Of a stretch of 64,000 bases of DNA, positions 29,691-39,084 are shown one piece after another (the first letter of the stretch is position 1; every line of letters starts with the position of its first letter). The notes beneath the pieces are model-generated. The model did no database searches, had not been told where the DNA came from, and was given only the letters and a program-made list of their open reading frames with translations. The translations under genes and the position numbers were made by a program. The stretch comes from an uncultured Hyphomicrobiaceae bacterium (GTDB lineage: Bacteria; Pseudomonadota; Alphaproteobacteria; Rhizobiales; Hyphomicrobiaceae): assembly GCA_905480435.1 (NCBI GenBank), contig CAJQQK010000039.1, positions 1 through 64,000 of the forward strand, in the 5' to 3' direction.

Positions 29691-30578
29691 ATGGATCAAG
29701 GGCGCATGAAGAAACTGATCATCGAGGTTCGGGTCAACGAATACGCAATGCGTGATGGCAACGTTCATGTCCCTTGGACGGCTGACGAACTCGGACGCGA
29801 TGCAGTTGCGATCCGGCAAGCCGGCGCAGCCGTGATCCATTTTCATGCCCGCCAGGACGACGGAGCGCCTTCCTTTGAGTCGGCGGACTATGTTGCCGCT
29901 GCACGCGCCATTCGCAATGGCACTGATCTCATCATGAGTCCGACACTTGGCCAGATCAACGTCGGTGGTGACCAAGAACGGATCAAGCACATTGTTGAAC
30001 TGGCCCAGCATCCAAGTCTGAAACCAGAGTTAGTCGCGATCGACACGGGCAGTGCGAACATTGACAGATATGATGTCGCCGCGAAGAAATTCATGTCAGC
30101 GGACAAGGTCTACGAAAACAGCCACGAGACCTTAATGCTGTTTTGCGAGGAGTTTGCCAGGCTTGGTGTGCGACCGGTCATTTCAGCGTGGAATGGACCG
30201 TTTCTCAGGTCAGGTGCCGCACTCATGGACATGGGCCTGATCCCGGAACCGGCCTATGCACTGCTTGTCCATTGCGAGGGCGGACTACTTGGCGGACATC
30301 CAGCGACGACGGCTGGTCTGGAGGCTTTCCTATCGCATCTGCCAGCAGATCGACAAATCGAGTGGACGGTCTGCTGCAAACACGGAAATCTGTTTCCCGT
30401 GGCGATGCAGGCGATCATCAGCGGTGGCCATGTCTCGATTGGCCTTGGCGATTATGATTATCCAGAGTTGCAACAACCCAAAAACGCCGCACTTGTTACC
30501 GAGGTCGCTCGACTGGCCCGGCTAATTGGCCGTGAGGTTGCGACCCCGGATGAGGCGCGGGCGATCTTGAATCTTTGA
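29691..30578 (+). CDS. BKACE family beta-keto acid cleavage enzyme (3-keto-5-aminohexanoate cleavage-like)
   Basis: LIIEVRVNEYAMRDGNVHVPWTADELGRDAVAIRQAGAAVIHFHARQDDGAP (HxH zinc site) and ARLGVRPVISAWNGPFLR. Confidence 0.85.
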   Translation: MDQGRMKKLIIEVRVNEYAMRDGNVHVPWTADELGRDAVAIRQAGAAVIHFHARQDDGAPSFESADYVAAARAIRNGTDLIMSPTLGQINVGGDQERIKHIVELAQHPSLKPELVAIDTGSANIDRYDVAAKKFMSADKVYENSHETLMLFCEEFARLGVRPVISAWNGPFLRSGAALMDMGLIPEPAYALLVHCEGGLLGGHPATTAGLEAFLSHLPADRQIEWTVCCKHGNLFPVAMQAIISGGHVSIGLGDYDYPELQQPKNAALVTEVARLARLIGREVATPDEARAILNL

Positions 30579-30786
30579 CGGCCATTGTATCGCAATGAAC
30601 AATCACTATGCGGTTCCAACAAATACGCCCAAGCCAAACTCGAAATGATATGATTCAGTGTGAGCTGCACCTGATACCCTAAAAACTGCACATACCATTG
30701 GGATCGGCGGGCGAGAATCCACACCGAATACGAACGCGCAGACCTCTGGAACTCAATACATCAGTCTCGAGAAGGAAATACGGACA

Positions 30787-31830
30787 GTGTCAAAGCCATT
30801 TCAAACCACCGTTGTGGGCTCAATGCCAAAGCCAGCCTGGCTGATGGAGCAACTGCCATTGAACGCAAAAGGCAAACAGGTCCACGGCAAAGGTGCGGAT
30901 TGGCATTTTAGCGGTGACGTGCTCGGCGCCGCCTTGGACGACGCAACACGCCTGACGGTGCATGATCAAGTCCACGCTGGCATCGATATATTGAGCGATG
31001 GCGAGCAACGCCGCACGTCCTATCTGACATATGTGACGTCTCAGTTGGAAGGCTTCGACTACGAGACACTTGCCGAAAAATGGACCCGCAATGGGCGTCG
31101 ACTTGCTGAAGTCGGCCGTTGCGTCGGGCCAATTCGCAGAACAAAATCGATACTCCGGCGTGATGCGGAATTCATGCTGGCCCAGTCTGATCGACCGGTA
31201 AAGATGACACTGCCAGGACCAATGACGGTCGTCGATTCCACCGCTGATGAATATTATGGCGACGAGGAAAAAATGGCGATGGCGGCAGCCGAAGTGCTCA
31301 ATGAAGAGGCCCGCGAACTCGATGCCCTCGGCGTTGCCGTGATCCAGTTCGACGAACCAGTTTTCAGCCGCTATCCAGATAAGGTGAAAGACTGGGGCAT
31401 TGCAGCCCTCGATCGCTGCCTGGAAGGCATCAAGAACGCACAAACAGCCGCGCATATCTGCTACAGCTATCCAATGCCAGGAGTTCCGCGGCCGATCGTC
31501 GACAGCTATCCTGTCATCCTCGAAGCACTCGAATCTTCCAAGATCGATCAACTCGCTTTGGAATTCGAAGCGTCGAAATTGGACCCTCAACTGCTCAGTT
31601 TGTGTCCATCCAAGACGGTGATGTTTGGCTGCATCGACAACGGCATTGATGAAATCGAAACTGCAGAACACGTCGCAGCCAAGCTGCTCGCAGCCGCGAA
31701 ATACCTACCTGCCGATCAGATCCAAGCCGCGCCGGATTGTGGTTTGGTGCCACTATCCATGGACATCGCACGCGCAAAGCTCCAGGCAATGGTCGAAGGG
31801 GCAAGATTGGCAAGAGAACGACTGGCCTAA
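30787..31830 (+). CDS. Cobalamin-independent methionine synthase II-like (MetE C-terminal domain family)
   Basis: TTVVGSMPKPAWL, DILSDGEQRRTSYLTY, VIQFDEPVFSRYP, AHICYSYPM, APDCGLVPLSMDIARAKLQAM. Confidence 0.85.
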   Translation: MSKPFQTTVVGSMPKPAWLMEQLPLNAKGKQVHGKGADWHFSGDVLGAALDDATRLTVHDQVHAGIDILSDGEQRRTSYLTYVTSQLEGFDYETLAEKWTRNGRRLAEVGRCVGPIRRTKSILRRDAEFMLAQSDRPVKMTLPGPMTVVDSTADEYYGDEEKMAMAAAEVLNEEARELDALGVAVIQFDEPVFSRYPDKVKDWGIAALDRCLEGIKNAQTAAHICYSYPMPGVPRPIVDSYPVILEALESSKIDQLALEFEASKLDPQLLSLCPSKTVMFGCIDNGIDEIETAEHVAAKLLAAAKYLPADQIQAAPDCGLVPLSMDIARAKLQAMVEGARLARERLA

Positions 31831-31899
31831 CAGTCAACACCAATGTTTGACTTCGGGTAATGTCGTCTAGAGCATATTCTGGAGTCCAGGATTTTGACA

Positions 31900-31924
31900 G
31901 ATGGGCGGAACTAAACCGCCCATC
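31900..31924. terminator. Possible bidirectional terminator hairpin between convergent genes
   Basis: GATGGGCGG-AACTAAA-CCGCCCATC: perfect 9-bp stem in the 31831-31955 convergent gap. No strong U-tract. Confidence 0.5.
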
Positions 31925-31955
31925 ATTGCTGCATCCGAACACAGTCAGAGCGCCC

Positions 31956-32804
31956 TCACCAATCCTCACGACCGTCCCGGTATTGTTGCCACATCTTCTC
32001 GCCGATCAGGCAATCATATTTATCTGCGACCAACCGCCAGCTCGTGCGCTGCAAACTTGCTGCGGGTATCGGCGTAAGTCCCGCGATCTCGAGCAACAAC
32101 TTTTGCCGGATGGCCGTCGCAAACTCAGCCTTGTCACGGATTGACAGCACGAACGAACCGGACCCACCGATCACGCAATCCCGATAATAATGGTCGAGGT
32201 CCGGCAAGTCGAAATAACTGTACGCGCCAATCCCCTTCTTCAGTCGGATGGCGAGGCCGTTGATCACGATCCCTTTCCCAACCACGCGGTTCCGTGCCAA
32301 CTCAACAGGCCTGCCTGAATTATTCGGACCGTCACCGGAAACATCAATGACACGCCGCAGTCCTTGCACTGGCGAGCTCTTAAACAGGTCACTTGAAAAT
32401 GAAACAACTTCGGATATCGACGTCATCATCGCGCGCTTGATCGGTTTCGCCGCCAGCTCATCGGCAAACGCATTCGCATCTCGGCTTGTTTTAATCAGCC
32501 GCCATGGGATCACAACCGATTGGATGCCCGCACCGGCCCATTCAACATAGGTGACCGCGATGCGCCCATTCGGGCCGCTCTGGGCAGCCGTGATGAGTTT
32601 AGGGTCGCGAAACGTTGCCACATAACCATCGCGTTGCAAGCGCTGTTCATCGCGGTCCATGGACAACGAAACATCGACGGCCAGGACAAGTTCCAGGTCA
32701 ACATACTCTTTGGCAACGGCGGGACTGATTAAGGTGGCAACTAGCGCAAGCCAAACCGATAGCAATGCGATCATCTGAGCAACTGGCACCATGGCCGACC
32801 TCAC
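31956..32804 (-). CDS. DUF1194 (von Willebrand A-like) secreted protein
   Basis: Signal peptide followed by EYVDLELVLAVDVSLSMDRDEQRLQRDGYVATFRDP and RRVIDVSGDGPNNSGRPV. Confidence 0.85.
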   Translation of the reverse strand: MRSAMVPVAQMIALLSVWLALVATLISPAVAKEYVDLELVLAVDVSLSMDRDEQRLQRDGYVATFRDPKLITAAQSGPNGRIAVTYVEWAGAGIQSVVIPWRLIKTSRDANAFADELAAKPIKRAMMTSISEVVSFSSDLFKSSPVQGLRRVIDVSGDGPNNSGRPVELARNRVVGKGIVINGLAIRLKKGIGAYSYFDLPDLDHYYRDCVIGGSGSFVLSIRDKAEFATAIRQKLLLEIAGLTPIPAASLQRTSWRLVADKYDCLIGEKMWQQYRDGREDW

Positions 32805-33056
32805 TTAAGAATGCGCAGACCACAATATAACCGATCGTCAAACATGCAAATGAAGCATAACCCAATTCCGCTACCGACCAAAACAGCCGCAGCATCTTCA
32901 CTCCTTCGCGATCGAAATATGGATCTTCACGCGCTTGCCCGCTCTAATGTAACAGAAGCCGATGGCAACATGTTAAAGACGAAAACAATAGATCACCGCG
33001 ACTTGGCCCACATCAAAAATACCGATCACACCGGAACAATTTAAGGAAAACAGCAC

Positions 33057-33662
33057 ATGAGCAAAACCGTCGACTTCATCTTCGATTTCGCCAGCCCAAA
33101 TGCCTACATGACCCACAAGGCATTGGCCGGAATCACACAACGTACCGGCGCGACGGTCAATTACATTCCCTGCCTGCTCGGCGGCATTTTCAAGAGCACA
33201 GGCAACCAGGCCCCGTTCGTCACTTTTGCAAACGTCAAAGGCAAGCAGGAGTACAACAAGCTCGAAAACGAACGTTTCATCGCGAAATACAATCTTACGG
33301 CCTACAAGATGAACCCGCATTTTCCGATGAGCACCGTCGCGCTGATGCGCGGCTTGATTGTCGCCGAGGGAACTGGCCAGAAAGACGCCTACATCGAAGC
33401 CGTCCTCAAAGCCATGTGGGAAGACGGTGAGAACATGGCCGACAACGACGTCGCCATTCACGTGCTCTCGGCAGCAGGTCTCGACGGCCCAGCGATCATC
33501 AAAAAGACCCAAGATCCGACAGTCAAAGGCAAACTCATCGAGAACACTGAAGCAGCGGTTGCACGCGGCGCATTCGGCATTCCGACATTCTTCGTTGATG
33601 GCGAAATGTTCTTTGGCAAAGAGCGCCTCGCACAACTCGAAGAAGAAATCGCAAAGGCCTGA
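33057..33662 (+). CDS. 2-hydroxychromene-2-carboxylate isomerase family (DsbA/GST-kappa-like)
   Basis: VDFIFDFASPNAYMTHKAL, YIPCLLGGIFKSTGNQAP, GAFGIPTFFVDGEMFFGKERLAQLEEEI. Confidence 0.88.
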   Translation: MSKTVDFIFDFASPNAYMTHKALAGITQRTGATVNYIPCLLGGIFKSTGNQAPFVTFANVKGKQEYNKLENERFIAKYNLTAYKMNPHFPMSTVALMRGLIVAEGTGQKDAYIEAVLKAMWEDGENMADNDVAIHVLSAAGLDGPAIIKKTQDPTVKGKLIENTEAAVARGAFGIPTFFVDGEMFFGKERLAQLEEEIAKA

Positions 33663-33716
33663 CGCGACAGCGTCTCGAAACCCTGGACCCTCGACGCTGA
33701 TCACGGAGCCAGCCAC

Positions 33717-34640
33717 ATGGAAAACGTCTACCGCACACCGGACGAAGCGTTCGCCAACCTTCCAGATTTTCCCTACGAGCCGAACTATCTCGAATGGGAC
33801 GGCCTGCGCACGCACTATGTCGACGAAGGCCCGAAAGATGCCCCTGTCGCGTTACTCCTTCATGGCGAGCCGACCTGGAGTTATCTCTACCGCAAGATGG
33901 TCCCGCCGCTCTTAGCTGCTGGATATCGCTGCGTCGCGCCCGACCACATCGGCTTCGGGCGCAGTGACAAAATCACGGACGACAAATGGTACGTCATCGA
34001 CCGCCATATCGACCGAATGGCAGGCTTCATTGAGCGTCTCGATTTGCAGAACATCACAGTCGTCGTCCAGGACTGGGGCGGACCGATCGGCCTGATCAAC
34101 GCCATCGCCATGCCCGAGCGGTTTTCCCGCCTCGTGATCCTCAATACCTGGCTGCATCACGAGGGATATGAATATTCAACCGGCATCCGTGCCTGGCGCG
34201 ACGCAGCAACCAACCGCCATTGGCTCGCCTGGACGCGGCACGACCTGCCGTGTGGCACGATCGTTCGGCGCTCTTCTGCCCGTCCCGCCATTGATCCTGC
34301 TGCAATTGAGGCCGCCTACGAAGCCCCGTTCGAGGGCAGCATTGCATCCAAAGCGGGCGCCCGCCGCTTCCCCTGGTGCATTCCATTCGCCGAGCCCGAA
34401 GCCGGTAGCGCATCCCGTCAAGCCGCAGCATTCGAAGCGTTGAAGCAATGGCAAAAACCCGTGAACATCATCTTCGGTGCGAGTGACCCGATCTTCACCC
34501 CGGCCTGGGGCCAGGAGTGGGCTGATATGATCCCCGGCGCCACGTTTGATACCATCGAACGCGCCGGACATTTTTGCCAGGAAGACGCCGGCGATGAAAT
34601 CGCCGACAAACTGCTCGAACGCATCGCTGAAACCAGCTAA
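33717..34640 (+). CDS. Haloalkane dehalogenase-like alpha/beta hydrolase
   Basis: LLLHGEPTWSYLYRKMVPPLLAAGYRCVAPDHIGFGRSDK, VVQDWGGPIGLINA (Asp nucleophile), IIFGASDPIF, ERAGHFCQEDAGDEIA. Confidence 0.88.
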   Translation: MENVYRTPDEAFANLPDFPYEPNYLEWDGLRTHYVDEGPKDAPVALLLHGEPTWSYLYRKMVPPLLAAGYRCVAPDHIGFGRSDKITDDKWYVIDRHIDRMAGFIERLDLQNITVVVQDWGGPIGLINAIAMPERFSRLVILNTWLHHEGYEYSTGIRAWRDAATNRHWLAWTRHDLPCGTIVRRSSARPAIDPAAIEAAYEAPFEGSIASKAGARRFPWCIPFAEPEAGSASRQAAAFEALKQWQKPVNIIFGASDPIFTPAWGQEWADMIPGATFDTIERAGHFCQEDAGDEIADKLLERIAETS

Positions 34641-34671
34641 ACGCGCATCACACATACTGGAGCATTGAACC

Positions 34672-35829
34672 GTGTCGAACGCTGCATTGAATGGCATCAA
34701 GGTATTAGACCTCAGCCAGGGTATCGCCGGGCCGTATTGCGGCACGCTGCTCTCGCGCTACGGCGCTGACGTCATAAAAATCGAACCACCGAGTGGCGAC
34801 TGGTCACGCGGCATCGGCAATACCTCTGACGGGCAGTCCGCACTCTCTGCCGTCTACAACGTTGGCAAGCGCAGCCTGGTGTTGGATCTCAAACAACCAT
34901 CAGCTGTTGAACTCGTTCTTGAGCTCTGCGAACAGTGCGACGTGATCCTCGAGAGCAGCCGCCCCGGCGTCGCTGATCGCCTCGGCATCGGCTATGCCCA
35001 GGTCAAGGCGCGCAACCCCGCCATCGTATATCTTTCAATCAGCGGATTTGGCGAAACAGGCCCTTATGCGGGGCGGCCGTGCACCGATACCGTTGGCCAG
35101 GCATTTTCCGGCTTAATGTCAAACAACCACGGCCTCGATGGTGTGCCACACAAGATCGACATCCCGATAGTCGATATCTTCACCGGGCTGTTCGCATACC
35201 AATCCGTTTCAATGGCACTGATGGCGCGGGCGCAAACCGGTGAAGGGCGCTTCTGCGATGTTTCACTAATGGGCTCGATCGCAGAAGTTCAGGCTGCCAA
35301 AATGGTCGACTATCACATCGAGGGCGGTCCACCCAAAGTCCTCAACGCGCCTGCTGGCGCCTTCCTAACCTCAAACGGTTACATCGCACTGACCACGCTC
35401 AATGACACGCATTTTGAAACCGTGTGCCGCGCCATCGGTGCCGATCACCTGTTGGACAATCCCAACTACAAGAAACGAGCCGACCGGGTCGATCACAACA
35501 ACCAACTCCGCGTCGACCTTGAAGCAGTTCTGGCAACCGACACGCGGGAAGCCTGGGTCAAGCGCTTGCAAGACGCCGGCGCCCTGGCGGACCAAGTCAA
35601 TGATCTTGGAGATTGGATGAAGAACGCCCACGTCGAGGCGATCGCAGCTGTTGCCTTCGCAGACCAACCAGGACTTGGGGTCATTCCACGACCCGCACCG
35701 GCCGGTGGCTCAATCGCAAACACCGCGCCCTCTCCGTCAGCCGGTCAACACACCCACGAGGTGCTCAACGGTTTTGGTCTCGATGCCGTTCGGATCGCAG
35801 CTCTCAAACAAGCTGGCGCCATCGCTTAA
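34672..35829 (+). CDS. CaiB/BaiF family CoA-transferase
   Basis: LNGIKVLDLSQGIAGPYCGTLLSRYGADVIKIEPPSGDWSR, SISGFGETGPYAGRPCTDTVGQAFSGLM. Confidence 0.93.
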   Translation: MSNAALNGIKVLDLSQGIAGPYCGTLLSRYGADVIKIEPPSGDWSRGIGNTSDGQSALSAVYNVGKRSLVLDLKQPSAVELVLELCEQCDVILESSRPGVADRLGIGYAQVKARNPAIVYLSISGFGETGPYAGRPCTDTVGQAFSGLMSNNHGLDGVPHKIDIPIVDIFTGLFAYQSVSMALMARAQTGEGRFCDVSLMGSIAEVQAAKMVDYHIEGGPPKVLNAPAGAFLTSNGYIALTTLNDTHFETVCRAIGADHLLDNPNYKKRADRVDHNNQLRVDLEAVLATDTREAWVKRLQDAGALADQVNDLGDWMKNAHVEAIAAVAFADQPGLGVIPRPAPAGGSIANTAPSPSAGQHTHEVLNGFGLDAVRIAALKQAGAIA

Positions 35830-35867
35830 ACCGCCCGACAAGGTCATCCCATAACAGGCAGCCAATC

Positions 35868-36713
35868 ATGAACCAGCAACCTCCCAACACAACCGAGACA
35901 CCTGGCCCACTCAGCCTGGATGTGACCGACGGCATCGCGACGCTCACCATGGCGCGCGCCAAACAACGCAATCCATTTACGCAAGAGTTCAAAGACCAAA
36001 TTGCCGACCTGTTGCGTGACATTCAAAACCGCAACGAAATCGACGTTCTGATCCTCACCGGAACCGACGGCATCTTCAGTGCTGGTGGAGACGTCAAAGG
36101 CATGGGCGTTCGCGCCAAAGGCGAAGCCCCACCACCCGATTATGATCGCCGTCGCATCTACGCGCTGCACGACTGGCTGCAAATGCTCCGCAACATTGAA
36201 ATCCCAACCATCGCCGCGGTTGATGGACCGGCATACGGCGGTGGATTCGGATTGGCACTTTGCTGCGACTTCATCCTCGCAACCCCACGGGCGAAATTCT
36301 GTTCGGTATTTGGGCGGATCGGACTCGTCCCGGACTGCAGCGTATTCTTCACCCTGCCACGCATGGTCGGGGCCCAGCGCGCCAAAGAGATCATGTTCAC
36401 CGCTCGAGCGGTGGAGGCAAGCGAGGCGATGGCACTTGGCATCGTGCTCGAATTGCACGAGCCAGATGATCTTATGGCGGCTGCCCGCGCACTCGCCAAA
36501 CGCATGCAAAAAGGCAGTCGCACTGCCTTGGGTGCTACAAAACGCATTGCCAATCAGGCGTTCGACGTCGATGCAAACGCACTGATTGAAATGGAAGCCT
36601 CAGCTCAAGCGGTTTGCCTTGCAAGCGACTACCACAAGGACGCCGCCATCCGCTTTTCCGAAAAGCGTCCCTTGCTTTTCAACTGGGAGCAGTTCGACAA
36701 AGACGACGCCTGA
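35868..36713 (+). CDS. Enoyl-CoA hydratase/isomerase family protein
   Basis: DGIATLTMARAKQRNPFTQEFKDQIADLL...VLILTGTDGIFSAGGDVKGMG...PTIAAVDGPAYGGGFGLALCCDFILATPRAKF. ATG at 35868. Confidence 0.9.
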   Translation: MNQQPPNTTETPGPLSLDVTDGIATLTMARAKQRNPFTQEFKDQIADLLRDIQNRNEIDVLILTGTDGIFSAGGDVKGMGVRAKGEAPPPDYDRRRIYALHDWLQMLRNIEIPTIAAVDGPAYGGGFGLALCCDFILATPRAKFCSVFGRIGLVPDCSVFFTLPRMVGAQRAKEIMFTARAVEASEAMALGIVLELHEPDDLMAAARALAKRMQKGSRTALGATKRIANQAFDVDANALIEMEASAQAVCLASDYHKDAAIRFSEKRPLLFNWEQFDKDDA

Positions 36714-36723
36714 CTCCGCTCGA

Positions 36724-39015
36724 TCACCCAAACAAATAGATCGGGCTCGACCACGCCTGATAGCCATCTTCGGTGGTGACGCAAATCCAGATCGGATTGT
36801 CGCGCCCGCCCTCAAGCTTTATTGATCTCTTCAATTTGATCTGACGCTTCAGGCGCTCGGCCGGCAGACGCAGACATTTGAGCCGCCGCTCAAGACCACC
36901 GGCATCCATCTCAACATCTTCGACACCAATATCGCCTAGCGCCACGCTAAGATCACCAAGCCCCGTTGCGATATCGAGGTTGCCGCTCTGACCATTCTCA
37001 AGCCAGACATCAAAGCCCATGAAATTGCCGGTCGTCACTGTATCCCAGATCACGCTGTTCGAGCCGCGTTGCTCAAACAGCCGCTCCGGGTTCCACTGGT
37101 TGATCATTTCAAAGCGATTGATCTTCGCCTGATCAAAGCTCGCCCGACCGCGCCATGTCGTATTGCGCCCACGCCCTCGGTACTCAGCACCACTCCAAAG
37201 CACCCGGATACGTTCGCCCAAATCTGCTTTCTCGTAGGGCCGCACAGTTTCCAGAACCGTCAGACCATTGCGGATCTCGATGCGTTCGATGCCAGCATGC
37301 GCCGCAACATCCAAACTAAGTTCGACCGTATCCGCAGTCGTCTTGACGATATCGCCCATCACCGCACGATCGACTTGATGCGTTGGTGTATTCGGCATTG
37401 CATCAGGATTGCGTTCATAAAGCGTACCGCCATCCGGCAGCGAAACACCGACATCCATATGCATCCGGCACCCCGTGGTGCCGTAATGATGGCGCCGCCG
37501 CATCGCCTCAAAGATGGAATCTCGATCAAGCTTGTCGGTTAGAAAACACGTCAGCCCGCCATACGCTCCAAACGTTGATGACCCAGGGAAACTCGCACCC
37601 GGCCGGCCCTTATGGCCATCGCTGTTGCACACCACACCGACACGCCGGCCAAGCTTGAAACCATCCGTCAAAATCCACTCAAACGTACCCCAGGCTGAGT
37701 GCATCTCAACCGCGGTCTCGATCTCTGGATTGTGATCATATTCGATATTGGCGTAGCGCCCGCCAACGTGCGCGTACATGACAACATTCTCATCTTCAAA
37801 CGCCGCATAAAGGTCCGTCAGCGTATGACAGTCCGTGTCGAGATCGCTGCGGTCTTCAAGCAGTGCATGGCTGCACCGTCGGATCTGACGACCTTCATCG
37901 CGGAAGTAAACGTTGTGGTCGCCACCAACCGCCGTATTGCCTGACCATTCATAACCGGGAAACACGACATGTCGGCCCGGCTCATCCAGCTTTCCGGTCA
38001 ATTCATTGAGATGCGTCCAAAACGCCTTGTTCATCTGAAAGTCATTGCCCTGGTGGCTAGTCACATCCAGGAAGGATTTATTGCGCGCGAAATCGAAGTA
38101 ACTTTCAATTTGCCCAATACCAACCGTCTCACCCGACTGACCATGTAGATCACCCCAAAATCCCGACACATCCCCGTTGGCAATCATCAACGGACCGGCT
38201 TCGGTAACCTCAGTGTCATCGACAAATACCTTGATGCGCAACTCACCTTCCGCCGCGCACGACAAGTTCTCGATAGTAAGCGCCCGATCCTCAGGTGAGA
38301 AATCGAATGAACTCTCCAGTCCTTCAACCGGAATCGATGGCTCCAGCCGCACACGTCCCCTCGCCTGCGCTGTTGGATTGCCCCAGATATCCTCTGCTTT
38401 AAGTCCCAGTTGGAAGCGTTCACCAGGTCGTCGCAGTGTCGGTAGTACCCCGCACCAGCGGTGCACCGGGCCGGCAACAATTGGAATGGAAAACTGCTGC
38501 GCCAGCGGCAGGAAGTTATTGGTCGCCTGGATGTCTGTCCCGACGCGGAACTCATAACCGCCTTCGACAAAGGTCTGCATCAGCATGCCGGGCGAGCCCC
38601 GACTTGTATCACCAAACACAATCTCAATCTGCTCACCTTCTTTGAGATAACCGCCACTTTGCTCCGCCGTCACCAGCAACTTCCACGGCCGGAAACCATC
38701 TTTGCGGATGTTCAACCCGATCCGGCCCTCACCGTTGCTTTTCACTGTCGCGTAATTCGGCGCGCTTGGATTGTCTGTCTGCGGCCGGCCCATGTCCCCG
38801 ATAAAGCGAAACGCAACTTGAATGCCGCCAGTATCATCGATCCCGAGTTTACCAACGGTATAGGTCAGCTTGAACGTCTGGAAACTCCGCGTCTCAACCG
38901 GCGTTGTTGGCTCCAATACTGCCGAGCCGTATAGAGCTGGATCATCACCTGGACGCACGGACGGTGCATTGTCGCCAACGAGTTCACTCGGTACCGGACC
39001 AAAGTTATTCTTCAC
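36724..39015 (-). CDS. DUF3604-like large protein (PHP-like metal-site motifs)
   Basis: FWGDLHGQSGETVGIGQIESYFDFARNKSFLDVTSHQGNDFQ...VVFPGYEWSGNTAVGGDHNVYFRDEGRQIRRCSHALL. Confidence 0.78.
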   Translation of the reverse strand: MKNNFGPVPSELVGDNAPSVRPGDDPALYGSAVLEPTTPVETRSFQTFKLTYTVGKLGIDDTGGIQVAFRFIGDMGRPQTDNPSAPNYATVKSNGEGRIGLNIRKDGFRPWKLLVTAEQSGGYLKEGEQIEIVFGDTSRGSPGMLMQTFVEGGYEFRVGTDIQATNNFLPLAQQFSIPIVAGPVHRWCGVLPTLRRPGERFQLGLKAEDIWGNPTAQARGRVRLEPSIPVEGLESSFDFSPEDRALTIENLSCAAEGELRIKVFVDDTEVTEAGPLMIANGDVSGFWGDLHGQSGETVGIGQIESYFDFARNKSFLDVTSHQGNDFQMNKAFWTHLNELTGKLDEPGRHVVFPGYEWSGNTAVGGDHNVYFRDEGRQIRRCSHALLEDRSDLDTDCHTLTDLYAAFEDENVVMYAHVGGRYANIEYDHNPEIETAVEMHSAWGTFEWILTDGFKLGRRVGVVCNSDGHKGRPGASFPGSSTFGAYGGLTCFLTDKLDRDSIFEAMRRRHHYGTTGCRMHMDVGVSLPDGGTLYERNPDAMPNTPTHQVDRAVMGDIVKTTADTVELSLDVAAHAGIERIEIRNGLTVLETVRPYEKADLGERIRVLWSGAEYRGRGRNTTWRGRASFDQAKINRFEMINQWNPERLFEQRGSNSVIWDTVTTGNFMGFDVWLENGQSGNLDIATGLGDLSVALGDIGVEDVEMDAGGLERRLKCLRLPAERLKRQIKLKRSIKLEGGRDNPIWICVTTEDGYQAWSSPIYLFG

Positions 39016-39084
39016 GTGCGTCCACCTTTGTTGCTGTTTTGTCGGGTCTTGCCGACCTCAAACCAAACTTAAGTCTGGTCAGAT

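Noticed and set aside
30579-30786. Possible riboswitch upstream of the MetE-like gene
   Set aside because: I could not find SAM, SAH or cobalamin riboswitch consensus elements by eye; an Infernal/Rfam scan would be needed.
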